From Synergistaceae bacterium (GTDB lineage Bacteria > Synergistota > Synergistia > Synergistales > Aminobacteriaceae), in contig JAFTBT010000056.1 of assembly GCA_017455085.1 (NCBI GenBank), positions 1 to 40,088 of the forward strand: a DNA stretch of 40,088 bases. The letters are read 5' to 3'. Numbering within the stretch: the stretch's first letter is position 1; each line of letters starts with the position of its first letter. A program made the position numbers and the translations under genes. The notes under the pieces are model-generated. The model was not told the DNA's origin. It searched no databases and saw nothing but the letters and a program-made list of their open reading frames with translations. This document shows, one piece after another, positions 24,049 through 33,454 of this stretch.

Positions 24049-27000
24049 ATGAAATTTTTCGACTGCAAAAGATTCGCAGGTGTCTTTATGCTGTTGCTTG
24101 CCATAACCTGCGGAGGATGTATTGGAGATTCTGGCAAGTCCCAGAAGAAACCGGTAACCTCCATCCAGCAGCTTAACGATCCCGCGTATACTATTGCGGT
24201 GGCAGGATCAGGGCCTGCGTACGAAGCTGTGAAGAGAGAACTGCCCAAAGCAAAGAATCTCTACATGAACGCACAACCAGCATATGACGCTGTGAAGTCA
24301 GGTAAAGCAGATGCATATGTTGAGGCGATAGTACAGGTTGAAACTGCTATGGCTAATGGTCTCTCCGGAGTCAAGATACTTCCCGGCAAAATAGGAGACC
24401 CCATCAAAATAGCTATAGGTATCTCCAAAAACGCAAAGTATCCCGGCCTGAAGGATAAACTCAACGCCTTTATTGCAGAAGTTCAGGCAGACGGAACATT
24501 TCAGGCTCTCTATCAACGCTGGATAATCGACAACAATCACACCATGCCGGATATTCCTGTTCCGGAGAAAGCTGACACAAAATTAGTTGTCGGCACAACC
24601 GGACTCCTTATGCCGTTCAGCTACTACGAAGGTACTACATTAACGGGTACAGACGTAGAAATTGCGAGGCGTTTAGCGAGATGGCTGGGTGCTGAGCTGG
24701 AGTTCAAGCTCTACGACTACGAGGGATTAATCACTGCCGCAATTGTCGGAGATGTTGACTGCGTGATGTCTAACCTGTTTGTGACTCCTGAACGCGCAGA
24801 GAAGATTGATTTTTCGGATACTCTCTACTCTGAAGATATAGTAATTTTGGTGAAGGATGATGCTCCTGCGTCTGAGAGTGTGGCCTCCGAACACAAAGGC
24901 TATTCGTCAATTTCGGACTTCAACGGTAAACGTATAGGAGTCTTCACTGGCTCAATACATGACCAGATTGTGCAGGAAGTGCTGCCTGACGCTGAACGTG
25001 TATACTTTGACGGGGCTGGGAATGCTGTTATTGCCCTTAACTCAGGGAAAATAGACGCTATGACATTTGATGCGCAAATGGCTCGTGATGTGGTGCAAAC
25101 AAATTCTACAGTCAGGTGCTTTGATGAATACTTGAGCAGTTTCGACAACGCTTTTATCGTGGCAAAATCACCAGAAGGCGACAAAATCCGTGCACAGCTT
25201 GACGAGTTCATACGCTCCATAAAGGCAGACGGCACTCGTGAAAATATTCTTAGTGTCTGGACAGGGACGGACGAGAGCGTGAAGACTCTTCCTGATTACG
25301 AGAAATACCCTGACACTAACGGAACTATCAGGATTGCGGCAGAAATTGAGACTCCTCCGTTCACGTATATCAAGTACGGGAGGCCTGTGGGCTATGAGAT
25401 CGATATTATCACGCGTTTCTGCAAAGCATACGGTTACAGGCCAAGCATTGATGAGATCAGTTTCCCCGCGATACTTCCCGCAGTGAAGTCCGGAAAATAC
25501 ATGATAGGTATCGCCAGCTTCACCATCACCGAAGAACGCAAGGAGAGCGTGAATTTCACCGAACCAACCTACACCGGCGGGTCAATTCTGGTAATACGGA
25601 ATACTCCTCAATCACAGGCAAACCCTACAACAACGTCAACACTCCATAATCATGCGACATCTCCAGCAAAATACACAAGCCTTGCTGACTTGAGGGGCAA
25701 GAAGATTGGCATTCAGACGGGCGTAGATTCTTGGGCGAGACTGGTGAAAGAGTTAATCCCTGATGCTGAGGTGCTGTTCTTCAACGATATTACCAGCCTT
25801 GCCGCAGCACTTGAGAGCAGAAAGATAGACGCATTTCTTGAAGGTAATGTTGCAATGGCTATGTTGATGGCCGTGAACAAAAACATCACTGTCCTGAACG
25901 AAAATATTGCTCAAGGCTACAGCAGTGCAGTTGCTTTACGCAGGGACGCTAAAGGCGAAAAACTCAAAGTCCAATGGGATGAATACATCACTGCGCTAAA
26001 GAGTGCCGGCAAAATCGATGCCCTCATGGACAAGTGGACAGGTACAGACGAAGGCGCAAAGACCCTCCCGGATTACGAGTCACTTTCTGCTCCGAACGGT
26101 GTGCTTGTCATGGCGAGTGACGGGAACTATCCGCCTCTGAGCTACTATAGCGGGAACAAGCTCGTAGGTTTTGAGATGGATTTGGCTGCGGGGTTCTGTG
26201 AAAGATACGGGTACGGCCTGAAGATTCTGCTTATGTCTTATCCTGGAATGCTGCCAGCCCTAGCGACTGGGAAGTGTGATTTTTCCATTGCTGGTGCGTC
26301 ACTCACTGAGGAACACAAGGAAACACTGACGCTCTCCGTTCCGTACTACACGTACACCACAAAAGTAGCAGTGCTTGCTGAAAACGTGAGTGCTGCTGCC
26401 GAAGCGAATAATGACTCCGAAAAATATGCAGCTCTTGCGGATCTCAACGGTAAACGAATCGGAGTCCCTACAGGCGTTGACGAATGGGTTGTGATTCTCA
26501 GCAAGATACTTCCTGACGCTGAACTTGTGTACTACAATTCGACAGCAGATCAGATTGCGGCACTTGAGAGCGGAAAAATCGAGGCTTTCCCGTGCGATGA
26601 GCCAGTCTTGAAATACCTGATGGCACTGAACAAAAACATTGCTATGCTGGATGAGGATTTCCCAGAAGGTTATGACGCTGGTGTAGTTTTCCCGCAGACT
26701 GAAAAAGGCCGTAAGCTCAAAGCCCAATGGGATGAGTACATCACTTCCCTCAAGAATGCCGGAAAACTCGAAGCCCTTGTGCAGAAATGGACAGGTGAAG
26801 ATGAATCCGCTAAGACCATTCCGGACTACGAATCGCTTTCCTCACCGAACGGAGTACTCAGGACTGCGACAAATGGAGATTATCCGCCGTTCAACTACTT
26901 CCAGAATAACAAGCTGGCAGGCCTAGATGTTGACTTAGCTGTGGGATTCTGTCGGGCATACGGTTACGGCTTGGAGTACAAGATCGTCAACTATGACGGG

Positions 27001-30000
27001 ATATTGCCGAGCGTGCAGTCAGGAAAGAGTGATTTTGCGCTTGCTGCTCTGTCTCTCACTGAGGAACACGCAGAAAAAATGCTGTTCTCTGTGCCGTACT
27101 ACACTTTTACCACGAACATTGCAGTACTCGCCTCACACAAAGCCGCTCCGACAAATGTTATCCATTCGGCAGAAGACCCCCGAATTGTGCCGCTCAACGG
27201 CAAACGCATAGGAGTCATTACCGGCGTTGATATATGGGCGCAGATAGTACACAGGCTGCTTCCGGATTCTGAGATAGCCTACTACAACGAGTTTGCAGAT
27301 ATGGTTTTGGCTATGTCCAGCGGGAAGATTTCTGCATTTGTATGTGATGTCCCTGTGCTGCACGCGCTCATGCGGGAGAATAAAAACATTGCTCCTTTGA
27401 ATGCACTACTTGAAGAGAGTGTAGATATTGCTGTAGGCTTTCCTCCTCAGGCGGAAAAATCCCTCAAGCTCAAATCTCAGTGGGACGAATTTATCACAAG
27501 CCTCAAGAATACCGGAGAACTGGACTCCATCATAAACAGGTGGACAAGTTCAGAAAATCCGCAGGAGGGTATGCCTGATTACGAGTCTCTGACCGCAACT
27601 AACGGAGTGCTTACTATGGCGACTGACGGTGCAAATCCTCCGTTAAGCTACTACATCGGTAACAAGCTCGGAGGTTTTGAGACTGAGTTAGCGGTGAGAT
27701 TTTGTGCAGCATACGGCTACGGCCTGAATTTTAAGGTGATGGCATATGACGCAGTAATAGCTGCTCTGCAGTCGGAGAAGTGCGATTTTGCGCTGGCAGA
27801 CCTTCCGCCGACTGATGAACACGCAGAAAATCTACTGTTCTCGCTTCCGTATCATGCATCTGCCAATACGCTGGCCGTCCCCGCAGACAGTCCCCTCGCC
27901 GCAAAACCAGCACCCAAGACTCCAGAAATGCCTGCGTCATCGCGCGCAAGACTCTCCAGCTTCAAGGACTTGGCCGGAAAGAAAATAGCCGTTACTACCG
28001 GAACGACTCACGCCAGCATTGCCCTGCAATATGTCCCGGACGCAAACCTGATGTATTTCCAAACAACACCCGACACGTTCGCGGCACTAAAGACTATGAA
28101 GGTTGATGCTGTGTGTACCGCCCTAGAGATGGCTCAAGCAGCTATGGCTGAGGACGACAGTTTGACTCTTTTCGGGGAACAGCTTACTCATGTTGATATA
28201 GCACCGATATTCTCCAAAAAAGACAATGGCAGAAAGTTATGCGATCAGTTCAGCGAGTTCGTCAAACCACTGTGGGATGACGGCACTATAGACGCAGTTT
28301 ATGCCAAATGGTTCGGTCCTGACGAAAGCAAAAAGACCATCAAGGACTACTCTAAATTACCAGCACCTAACGGGACTCTGAAGCTGGCAGTTGATCCCGA
28401 TTATTACCCAATCGTTTACGTGAAGGATAACAAGATTGTCGGCTATGACGTTGACTTAATCATAATGTTCTGTGAAAGATACGGCTATGGTCTGGAAATA
28501 GTACAGATGCATTTTTCAGGGATCATTCCGGCGGTGCAGTCGGGCAAGTGCGATCTCGGAGCTGGCGGATTCACCATCACGGAGGAGCGCAAAGAAAGCG
28601 TGTTGTTCTCCTACCCGTTCATGAGATCCGGAAACGTCTTCGTGGTCAGGAAGGCAGACATTCAGCCCGCATCTCAGGCAATCAGCACACAAGCTCAGGC
28701 CGTTAGCACACAGTCCACAGCTCAGACCGTCAGCACACCATCTCCCCAAAAATCAGCCGCAAAATCTGGAGCAAGCACCTTGAAGCTTAAGGACCTGAAC
28801 GGCAAAAAAGTAGGTATCATCTTAGGCGCAAACCACGATATTTTTGTGGCGGAGAAGATCCCTGACGCAAAGATAGAGTACTTCAGCGACCTTAGCACTG
28901 TAACTCTCGCTCTCAGGAACGAGAAGATATCTGCATTTGCTAATACTTTGCCGACAGCTATTTATATGACCACCGCACAAAAAGACCTAGCATATATCTC
29001 TGAGCCACTCGAGAGCACTAATACATACTCCAGTTTCACCAGCTCAGAAAGAGGCCGGAAACTCTGCAAGGAATACGAGGAATTTTTGCGGACACTATGG
29101 GACAACGGAACTATCGACAGGCTCGCGGATAAATGGGTCTACAGCGACAACGAGGACGCACGCACTATAGAGGACTACTCGAAGCTGCCGGATGTCAACG
29201 GAGTCTTGAAGATGGCAATAGACACAGGACGTATGCCGTTCGCCTACGTGAAGGAGAACAGGATTACGGGCTACGATATTGAGCTTGCTACGATGTTCTG
29301 CAAGGCTAAGGGCTACAGGCTGGAAGTGTACTCTATGGATTTTGCGGGGATATTAGGCTCAATCAAGACCGGCAAGTGCGACCTCACAGGCAGCATCACG
29401 TGGACGGAGGAACGCGCAGAAACTATGCTGTATTCGTCAGTGCCGAACGCTCAGACGGATATAGTGTTGATCGTGATGAACACGCAAAGCCCCGCACAAG
29501 AATCTGCTCCCGAAATTTCTTCAGGCATGTACGCAACTATTCACGACCTCGCAGGAAAAAAGGTAGCTGTTCAGACAGGCACAATCGCTCCGCAAATAGT
29601 CAGCGAGTTTATCCCGACAGCAGAGCGCGTGTATTTCGAAACACAGACGGATATGGTTACAGCACTCCGCACAGAAAAAGTTGATGCCTTCTGCACGGAT
29701 ATTCCCATAGGAAAAGCCATGACGTCCGAATACTCTGGCATGACCATGTTAGGAGCCCCTCTCACTGATGACAAATGCGCTCCCATATTCGCGAAAACTG
29801 AAAAGGGCCGAAAACTTTGCGGGCAGTTCTCCGAGTTCGCAAAATCATGCTGGGAAAACGGAACTATTCAGGAACTCGAGTCGATATGGTACGGTGCAGA
29901 TAACAGCAGAAAAGTCGTGAAGGACTACTCAAAACTTCCAGCACCCAACGGAAAATTGAGGATGGCAGCGGATCCTGCTTGTATGCCGTTCGCTTACATG

Positions 30001-33000
30001 AAGGGTAACCGAATCGTAGGGTATGACGTGGATTTTGTTGTGAGATTCTGTGAGACCTATGGTTACGGGCTGGAGATAGCCACGATGAATTTCGGAGCGA
30101 TGATTCCGGCTGTGCTGTCCGGCAGATGCGACTTTGCGGCCTGCAATGTCACTATCACTGAGGAGAGAGCAGAGAGCGTATTATTCGCAGACCCCAACAT
30201 GACGAGCGGAATGGGCCTTTTCGTCAGGAAGTCAGACACTCAGACTCAGGCAGCCTCACCGCGTGGAAAGCACACCAGCATTCAGGAACTTGCAGGCAAG
30301 AAAATCGGCGTTATGACCGGCACAACAAACGATGCACTCGTAGCGGAGAGTATCCCGACAGCAGCAAGGGAGTACTTCAACACACTTCCTGATGCCTTGA
30401 TAGCCCTCAAGACGGGAAAAGTTGATGCCATTTGCTGCTCAGTATATGCCGCCAGATACATGATGATCGAGAACGACGACATAATGTATATCGAGCCTAT
30501 GCTAAAGAGTCTGGAACTTGCACCTATATTCTCACCGACAGAGAAGGGGCGTAATTTACGCGAAGAGTACAGCGAGTTCGTAAAAGGCCTATGGTCTGAC
30601 GGAACAATCAGGGAAATTGACTCGGTATGGCTCGGCAAAGATGACACCAAGCGCGTACTGAAGGATTACTCAAAACTTCCTGCACCTAATGGGATTCTCA
30701 GGATGGCCGCAGAGCCGACAGATATACCCTTCGTGTACATGAAGGACAATCAATTTGTGGGTTATGACGTGGATATAGCTGTGAGATTCTGTGAGGCACA
30801 CGGTTATGGTCTGGAAGTTGTCCCGATGGCATTTCCCGCAGTGATTCCGTCCATAAACTCAAGCAAGACCGATTTTTCCGCGAGTATGCACATCACACCC
30901 GAACGTGAACAGTCAGCACTATTCTCATCAGTACCTACAGCACACTCCGGAAACGTGATAGTCGTCATGAAGGCACAGCCTGCACAATCCGAAGGGGAGT
31001 ACTCTAGTTTTGAGGAGTTGGCCGGAAAAAATATCGGAGCTCAGACAGGAACACCCAACGGAGACTTCACGCTGAAGGCCATACCTACAGCAAATGTGCA
31101 GTACTTCGACAGTGTGGCCGACATAGTTACGGCTCTCAAGATGAGGAAGATTGATGCAGGAGCTATAGCACTCAACGCCGCGAGATTCATGATGATCGAC
31201 AATGAGGATCTTGCGTTGATGGGCAAACCTTTGGCAGAACTTGACGCTGCACCCATATTTGCGAAGACTGAGGCCGGTAAAAAACTCTGCGAACAGTTCA
31301 ACGAGTTCATCAAAGCACAGTGGGATAACGGATATCTTCAGGAGCTTGACTCTATCTGGTTCAGCCGCGACGACTCCAAGAGGCAGCCTACGGATTACGC
31401 GAGTCTTCCTGCAACGAACGGAACGCTGAGAATGGCGGTAGATCTTTCGCTTGCACCGTTTGCGTACGTCAAGGATAACAGGATAGTCGGGTATGAGATC
31501 GATTTTGCTGCGAAGTTCTGCAAAGAATACGGTTACGGACTCGAAATTATGCCGATGAGTTTCGGAGCGATCATTGCGGCGGTACAGTCCGGGAAATGTG
31601 ATTTTGCTTCCTGCACCATAGCGATCACTCCGGAGAGAGCAGAGCAGGTACTTTTCGCCTCACCCAACGCCAAAACCGGATGCGCATTAGTCATCAGGAA
31701 GGCCGCACCAAAAACTCAGCCGCGCATGTCTTCGGAGCTGTCCGCAAAGTTGAAGGAACTGGCAGGAAAAAGGATCGGTGTTCAGTCTGGCACAAGAAGC
31801 CCCGAAATCGTCAAGGAGCTCATTCCTGAGGCAGTGCGTGTGTACTATGACTCCCCTGCTGATAATCTTATTGCTCTGCGAACAGGGAAAATTGATGCTG
31901 TATCTATGGCTGACCAGACCGCAAGAATCATGATGACGGACAACAAGGATATTGCGTTTTTCTGCGACAGGCTCACTAATACGGAGCTGAGGGCAATATT
32001 CCCCAAGACGGAGAAAGGCCGCAGACTTTGCGAGGAGTACAGCGAGTTCGTGAAGGGGTTGTGGGATGACGGCACTATCAGTGAAATCGACTCCGTGTGG
32101 ATAGGCAATGACGAGAGCAAGAAGGTCGTTAGGAACTACACTAAATTTCCTGTCATAACTCCTAAGGGGACTCTCAGGATGGCCGTTGACAGCGGAATGA
32201 TGCCTTTCAACTATGTCAAGGACAACAAGATAATCGGCTATGACATAGATATTGCTGTAAGGTTCTGCGAAGCGAAAGGTTACGGGCTGGAAGTGATACC
32301 TATGAATTTTGCAGCGATTATACCTTCAGTGAACACAAGCAAGTGTGATTTCTCTTTAGGCATGGCATATACGCCTGAACGTGCAGAAAATGTATTGTTC
32401 GCCTCAACTCCTAATGCCACAACAGGAACGTATATCGTTGTCATGAAGGATACTGTGCAGACAGCTCCGGCAGCAGCGAGCCGCACACCTGTTGTGACTC
32501 CTGCAACACCCGCAAAACTTGATGAGTCTCCGGCCAAGCCTCAAGCAAACGCATTCATGTCGGAAGCAAGCGTATTCTTCGAGGAACTCAAGGCCAGTTT
32601 CAACCGGACATTCATACGTGAAGAGAGATGGCGGCTGTTCGTTGAGGGCATAATCAACACCATGATCATCACCGTGTTATCGATAGTATGCGGGACGATT
32701 CTGGGCTTCGTGGTGTACTTGTTCTGCCGCGGCGGGAATGTTTTTGCGAATCTGATCACACGTTTCTTCATTTGGCTGATTGAGGGTACACCGATAGTGG
32801 TGCTGTTGATGATTCTGTACTACATAATTTTCGGCAAGGTAGATATTCCCGGAATCTGGGTAGCAATTATCGCGTTCACGCTGACGTTCGGCGCGGGGTT
32901 CTACGGGATGTTACGGGCAGGTACTGGCGCACTGGACAGAGGCCAGACGGAAGCTGCGTATGCTTTGGGTTTCACGGACACGCAGACGTTTTTCACGGTG

Positions 33001-33291
33001 ATACTTCCGCAGGCGGCGTTGTATTTTATGCCGGCGTATAAGTCTTCGGTTGTGGCACTGATCAAGTCAACGGCAATAGTGGGGTATATAGCTGTGCAGG
33101 ACCTCACGAAGATGGGTGATATTGTCCGCAGCAGGACATATGAAGCATTTTTCCCGTTGATAGCTGTAGCGGCGATATATTTCGTGCTGGCTGGGCTGCT
33201 GAATATTATTGTGGGCATCATCCATAACAGAATCAGGCCGGAAAAGAGGACTAAGGAGGATATTTTGAGGGGGATTGATACCCATGAATAG
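24049..33291 (+). CDS. giant ABC importer subunit: 11 amino-acid-binding units fused to a permease domain
   Basis: 3080 residues. The N-terminus has a hydrophobic signal (about 5-22) ending TCGGC, a weak lipobox. Then come 11 lobe-2 and 11 lobe-1 copies of the SBP_bac_3 (GlnH/ArtI) fold in the order 2-1-2-1, ending with lobe 1. Lobe-1 copies begin near residues 178, 425, 684, 935, 1186, 1442, 1718, 1968, 2215, 2458 and 2706. Each has a G(Y/F)(D/E)xD motif and TxER or TEEH. Pro/Ala/Ser/Gln linkers lie between lobe 1 and the next lobe 2. The permease (about 2858-3070) has five hydrophobic segments and the loop EAAYALGF to VILPQAA, which contacts the ATPase. This is GlnP-like architecture, but GlnP has one or two receptors. 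ATG 24049 follows GAGGTG by 6 nt. The ATPase gene is downstream. Ligands, probably polar amino acids, are inferred. Confidence 0.93.
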   Translation: MKFFDCKRFAGVFMLLLAITCGGCIGDSGKSQKKPVTSIQQLNDPAYTIAVAGSGPAYEAVKRELPKAKNLYMNAQPAYDAVKSGKADAYVEAIVQVETAMANGLSGVKILPGKIGDPIKIAIGISKNAKYPGLKDKLNAFIAEVQADGTFQALYQRWIIDNNHTMPDIPVPEKADTKLVVGTTGLLMPFSYYEGTTLTGTDVEIARRLARWLGAELEFKLYDYEGLITAAIVGDVDCVMSNLFVTPERAEKIDFSDTLYSEDIVILVKDDAPASESVASEHKGYSSISDFNGKRIGVFTGSIHDQIVQEVLPDAERVYFDGAGNAVIALNSGKIDAMTFDAQMARDVVQTNSTVRCFDEYLSSFDNAFIVAKSPEGDKIRAQLDEFIRSIKADGTRENILSVWTGTDESVKTLPDYEKYPDTNGTIRIAAEIETPPFTYIKYGRPVGYEIDIITRFCKAYGYRPSIDEISFPAILPAVKSGKYMIGIASFTITEERKESVNFTEPTYTGGSILVIRNTPQSQANPTTTSTLHNHATSPAKYTSLADLRGKKIGIQTGVDSWARLVKELIPDAEVLFFNDITSLAAALESRKIDAFLEGNVAMAMLMAVNKNITVLNENIAQGYSSAVALRRDAKGEKLKVQWDEYITALKSAGKIDALMDKWTGTDEGAKTLPDYESLSAPNGVLVMASDGNYPPLSYYSGNKLVGFEMDLAAGFCERYGYGLKILLMSYPGMLPALATGKCDFSIAGASLTEEHKETLTLSVPYYTYTTKVAVLAENVSAAAEANNDSEKYAALADLNGKRIGVPTGVDEWVVILSKILPDAELVYYNSTADQIAALESGKIEAFPCDEPVLKYLMALNKNIAMLDEDFPEGYDAGVVFPQTEKGRKLKAQWDEYITSLKNAGKLEALVQKWTGEDESAKTIPDYESLSSPNGVLRTATNGDYPPFNYFQNNKLAGLDVDLAVGFCRAYGYGLEYKIVNYDGILPSVQSGKSDFALAALSLTEEHAEKMLFSVPYYTFTTNIAVLASHKAAPTNVIHSAEDPRIVPLNGKRIGVITGVDIWAQIVHRLLPDSEIAYYNEFADMVLAMSSGKISAFVCDVPVLHALMRENKNIAPLNALLEESVDIAVGFPPQAEKSLKLKSQWDEFITSLKNTGELDSIINRWTSSENPQEGMPDYESLTATNGVLTMATDGANPPLSYYIGNKLGGFETELAVRFCAAYGYGLNFKVMAYDAVIAALQSEKCDFALADLPPTDEHAENLLFSLPYHASANTLAVPADSPLAAKPAPKTPEMPASSRARLSSFKDLAGKKIAVTTGTTHASIALQYVPDANLMYFQTTPDTFAALKTMKVDAVCTALEMAQAAMAEDDSLTLFGEQLTHVDIAPIFSKKDNGRKLCDQFSEFVKPLWDDGTIDAVYAKWFGPDESKKTIKDYSKLPAPNGTLKLAVDPDYYPIVYVKDNKIVGYDVDLIIMFCERYGYGLEIVQMHFSGIIPAVQSGKCDLGAGGFTITEERKESVLFSYPFMRSGNVFVVRKADIQPASQAISTQAQAVSTQSTAQTVSTPSPQKSAAKSGASTLKLKDLNGKKVGIILGANHDIFVAEKIPDAKIEYFSDLSTVTLALRNEKISAFANTLPTAIYMTTAQKDLAYISEPLESTNTYSSFTSSERGRKLCKEYEEFLRTLWDNGTIDRLADKWVYSDNEDARTIEDYSKLPDVNGVLKMAIDTGRMPFAYVKENRITGYDIELATMFCKAKGYRLEVYSMDFAGILGSIKTGKCDLTGSITWTEERAETMLYSSVPNAQTDIVLIVMNTQSPAQESAPEISSGMYATIHDLAGKKVAVQTGTIAPQIVSEFIPTAERVYFETQTDMVTALRTEKVDAFCTDIPIGKAMTSEYSGMTMLGAPLTDDKCAPIFAKTEKGRKLCGQFSEFAKSCWENGTIQELESIWYGADNSRKVVKDYSKLPAPNGKLRMAADPACMPFAYMKGNRIVGYDVDFVVRFCETYGYGLEIATMNFGAMIPAVLSGRCDFAACNVTITEERAESVLFADPNMTSGMGLFVRKSDTQTQAASPRGKHTSIQELAGKKIGVMTGTTNDALVAESIPTAAREYFNTLPDALIALKTGKVDAICCSVYAARYMMIENDDIMYIEPMLKSLELAPIFSPTEKGRNLREEYSEFVKGLWSDGTIREIDSVWLGKDDTKRVLKDYSKLPAPNGILRMAAEPTDIPFVYMKDNQFVGYDVDIAVRFCEAHGYGLEVVPMAFPAVIPSINSSKTDFSASMHITPEREQSALFSSVPTAHSGNVIVVMKAQPAQSEGEYSSFEELAGKNIGAQTGTPNGDFTLKAIPTANVQYFDSVADIVTALKMRKIDAGAIALNAARFMMIDNEDLALMGKPLAELDAAPIFAKTEAGKKLCEQFNEFIKAQWDNGYLQELDSIWFSRDDSKRQPTDYASLPATNGTLRMAVDLSLAPFAYVKDNRIVGYEIDFAAKFCKEYGYGLEIMPMSFGAIIAAVQSGKCDFASCTIAITPERAEQVLFASPNAKTGCALVIRKAAPKTQPRMSSELSAKLKELAGKRIGVQSGTRSPEIVKELIPEAVRVYYDSPADNLIALRTGKIDAVSMADQTARIMMTDNKDIAFFCDRLTNTELRAIFPKTEKGRRLCEEYSEFVKGLWDDGTISEIDSVWIGNDESKKVVRNYTKFPVITPKGTLRMAVDSGMMPFNYVKDNKIIGYDIDIAVRFCEAKGYGLEVIPMNFAAIIPSVNTSKCDFSLGMAYTPERAENVLFASTPNATTGTYIVVMKDTVQTAPAAASRTPVVTPATPAKLDESPAKPQANAFMSEASVFFEELKASFNRTFIREERWRLFVEGIINTMIITVLSIVCGTILGFVVYLFCRGGNVFANLITRFFIWLIEGTPIVVLLMILYYIIFGKVDIPGIWVAIIAFTLTFGAGFYGMLRAGTGALDRGQTEAAYALGFTDTQTFFTVILPQAALYFMPAYKSSVVALIKSTAIVGYIAVQDLTKMGDIVRSRTYEAFFPLIAVAAIYFVLAGLLNIIVGIIHNRIRPEKRTKEDILRGIDTHE

Positions 33292-33446
33292 ACATGAACA
33301 TACCGCTCCGTTTCCTGTGGCAGGCACAGAATTTCACAACGCTACTTTACGGGGATTGATACCCATGAATAGACATGAACATACCGCTCCGTTTCCTGTG
33401 GCAGATACAAACATTCACAACGATACTTTACGGGGAGTTGAGACTC
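33270..33446 (+). repeat. 81-bp tandem duplication of the receptor/ATPase gene junction
   Basis: Units start at 33270 and 33351, and a third partial unit starts at 33432; the spacing is 81 bp each time. Units 1 and 2 are almost identical for 50 bases (GGGGATTGATACCCATGAAT onward). The third is the present ATPase start, GGGGAGTTGAGACTCATGAT. Each unit contains an ATGA(A/T)TAG stop/start overlap. Confidence 0.9.
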
Positions 33447-33454
33447 ATGATTAG
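33284..33454 (+). CDS. possible small ORF of 56 codons made of two 27-residue repeats
   Basis: This frame starts inside the stop overlap of the giant gene (CATGAATAG) and ends inside the start overlap of the ATPase (CATGATTAG). It has two copies of [13 protein letters not shown] followed by a variable stretch and TLRG. Its last residues, LRGVETHD, match the end of the giant protein, LRGIDTHE. It overlaps both neighbours by 8 nt, so ribosomes could pass through it by coupling. It could be real, or simply the result of the junction duplication leaving an open frame. Confidence 0.4.
   Translation: MNRHEHTAPFPVAGTEFHNATLRGLIPMNRHEHTAPFPVADTNIHNDTLRGVETHD

Noticed and set aside
24049..32460. The giant repeat gene as a run of separate receptor genes or pseudogenes
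   Set aside because: One frame stays open for 3080 codons with no internal stops, and the repeat joints are in-frame and conserved.
33375..33446. ATPase start at ATG 33375
   Set aside because: The extra 24 residues are repeat-encoded and not part of the GlnQ family; ATG 33447 gives [11 protein letters not shown].
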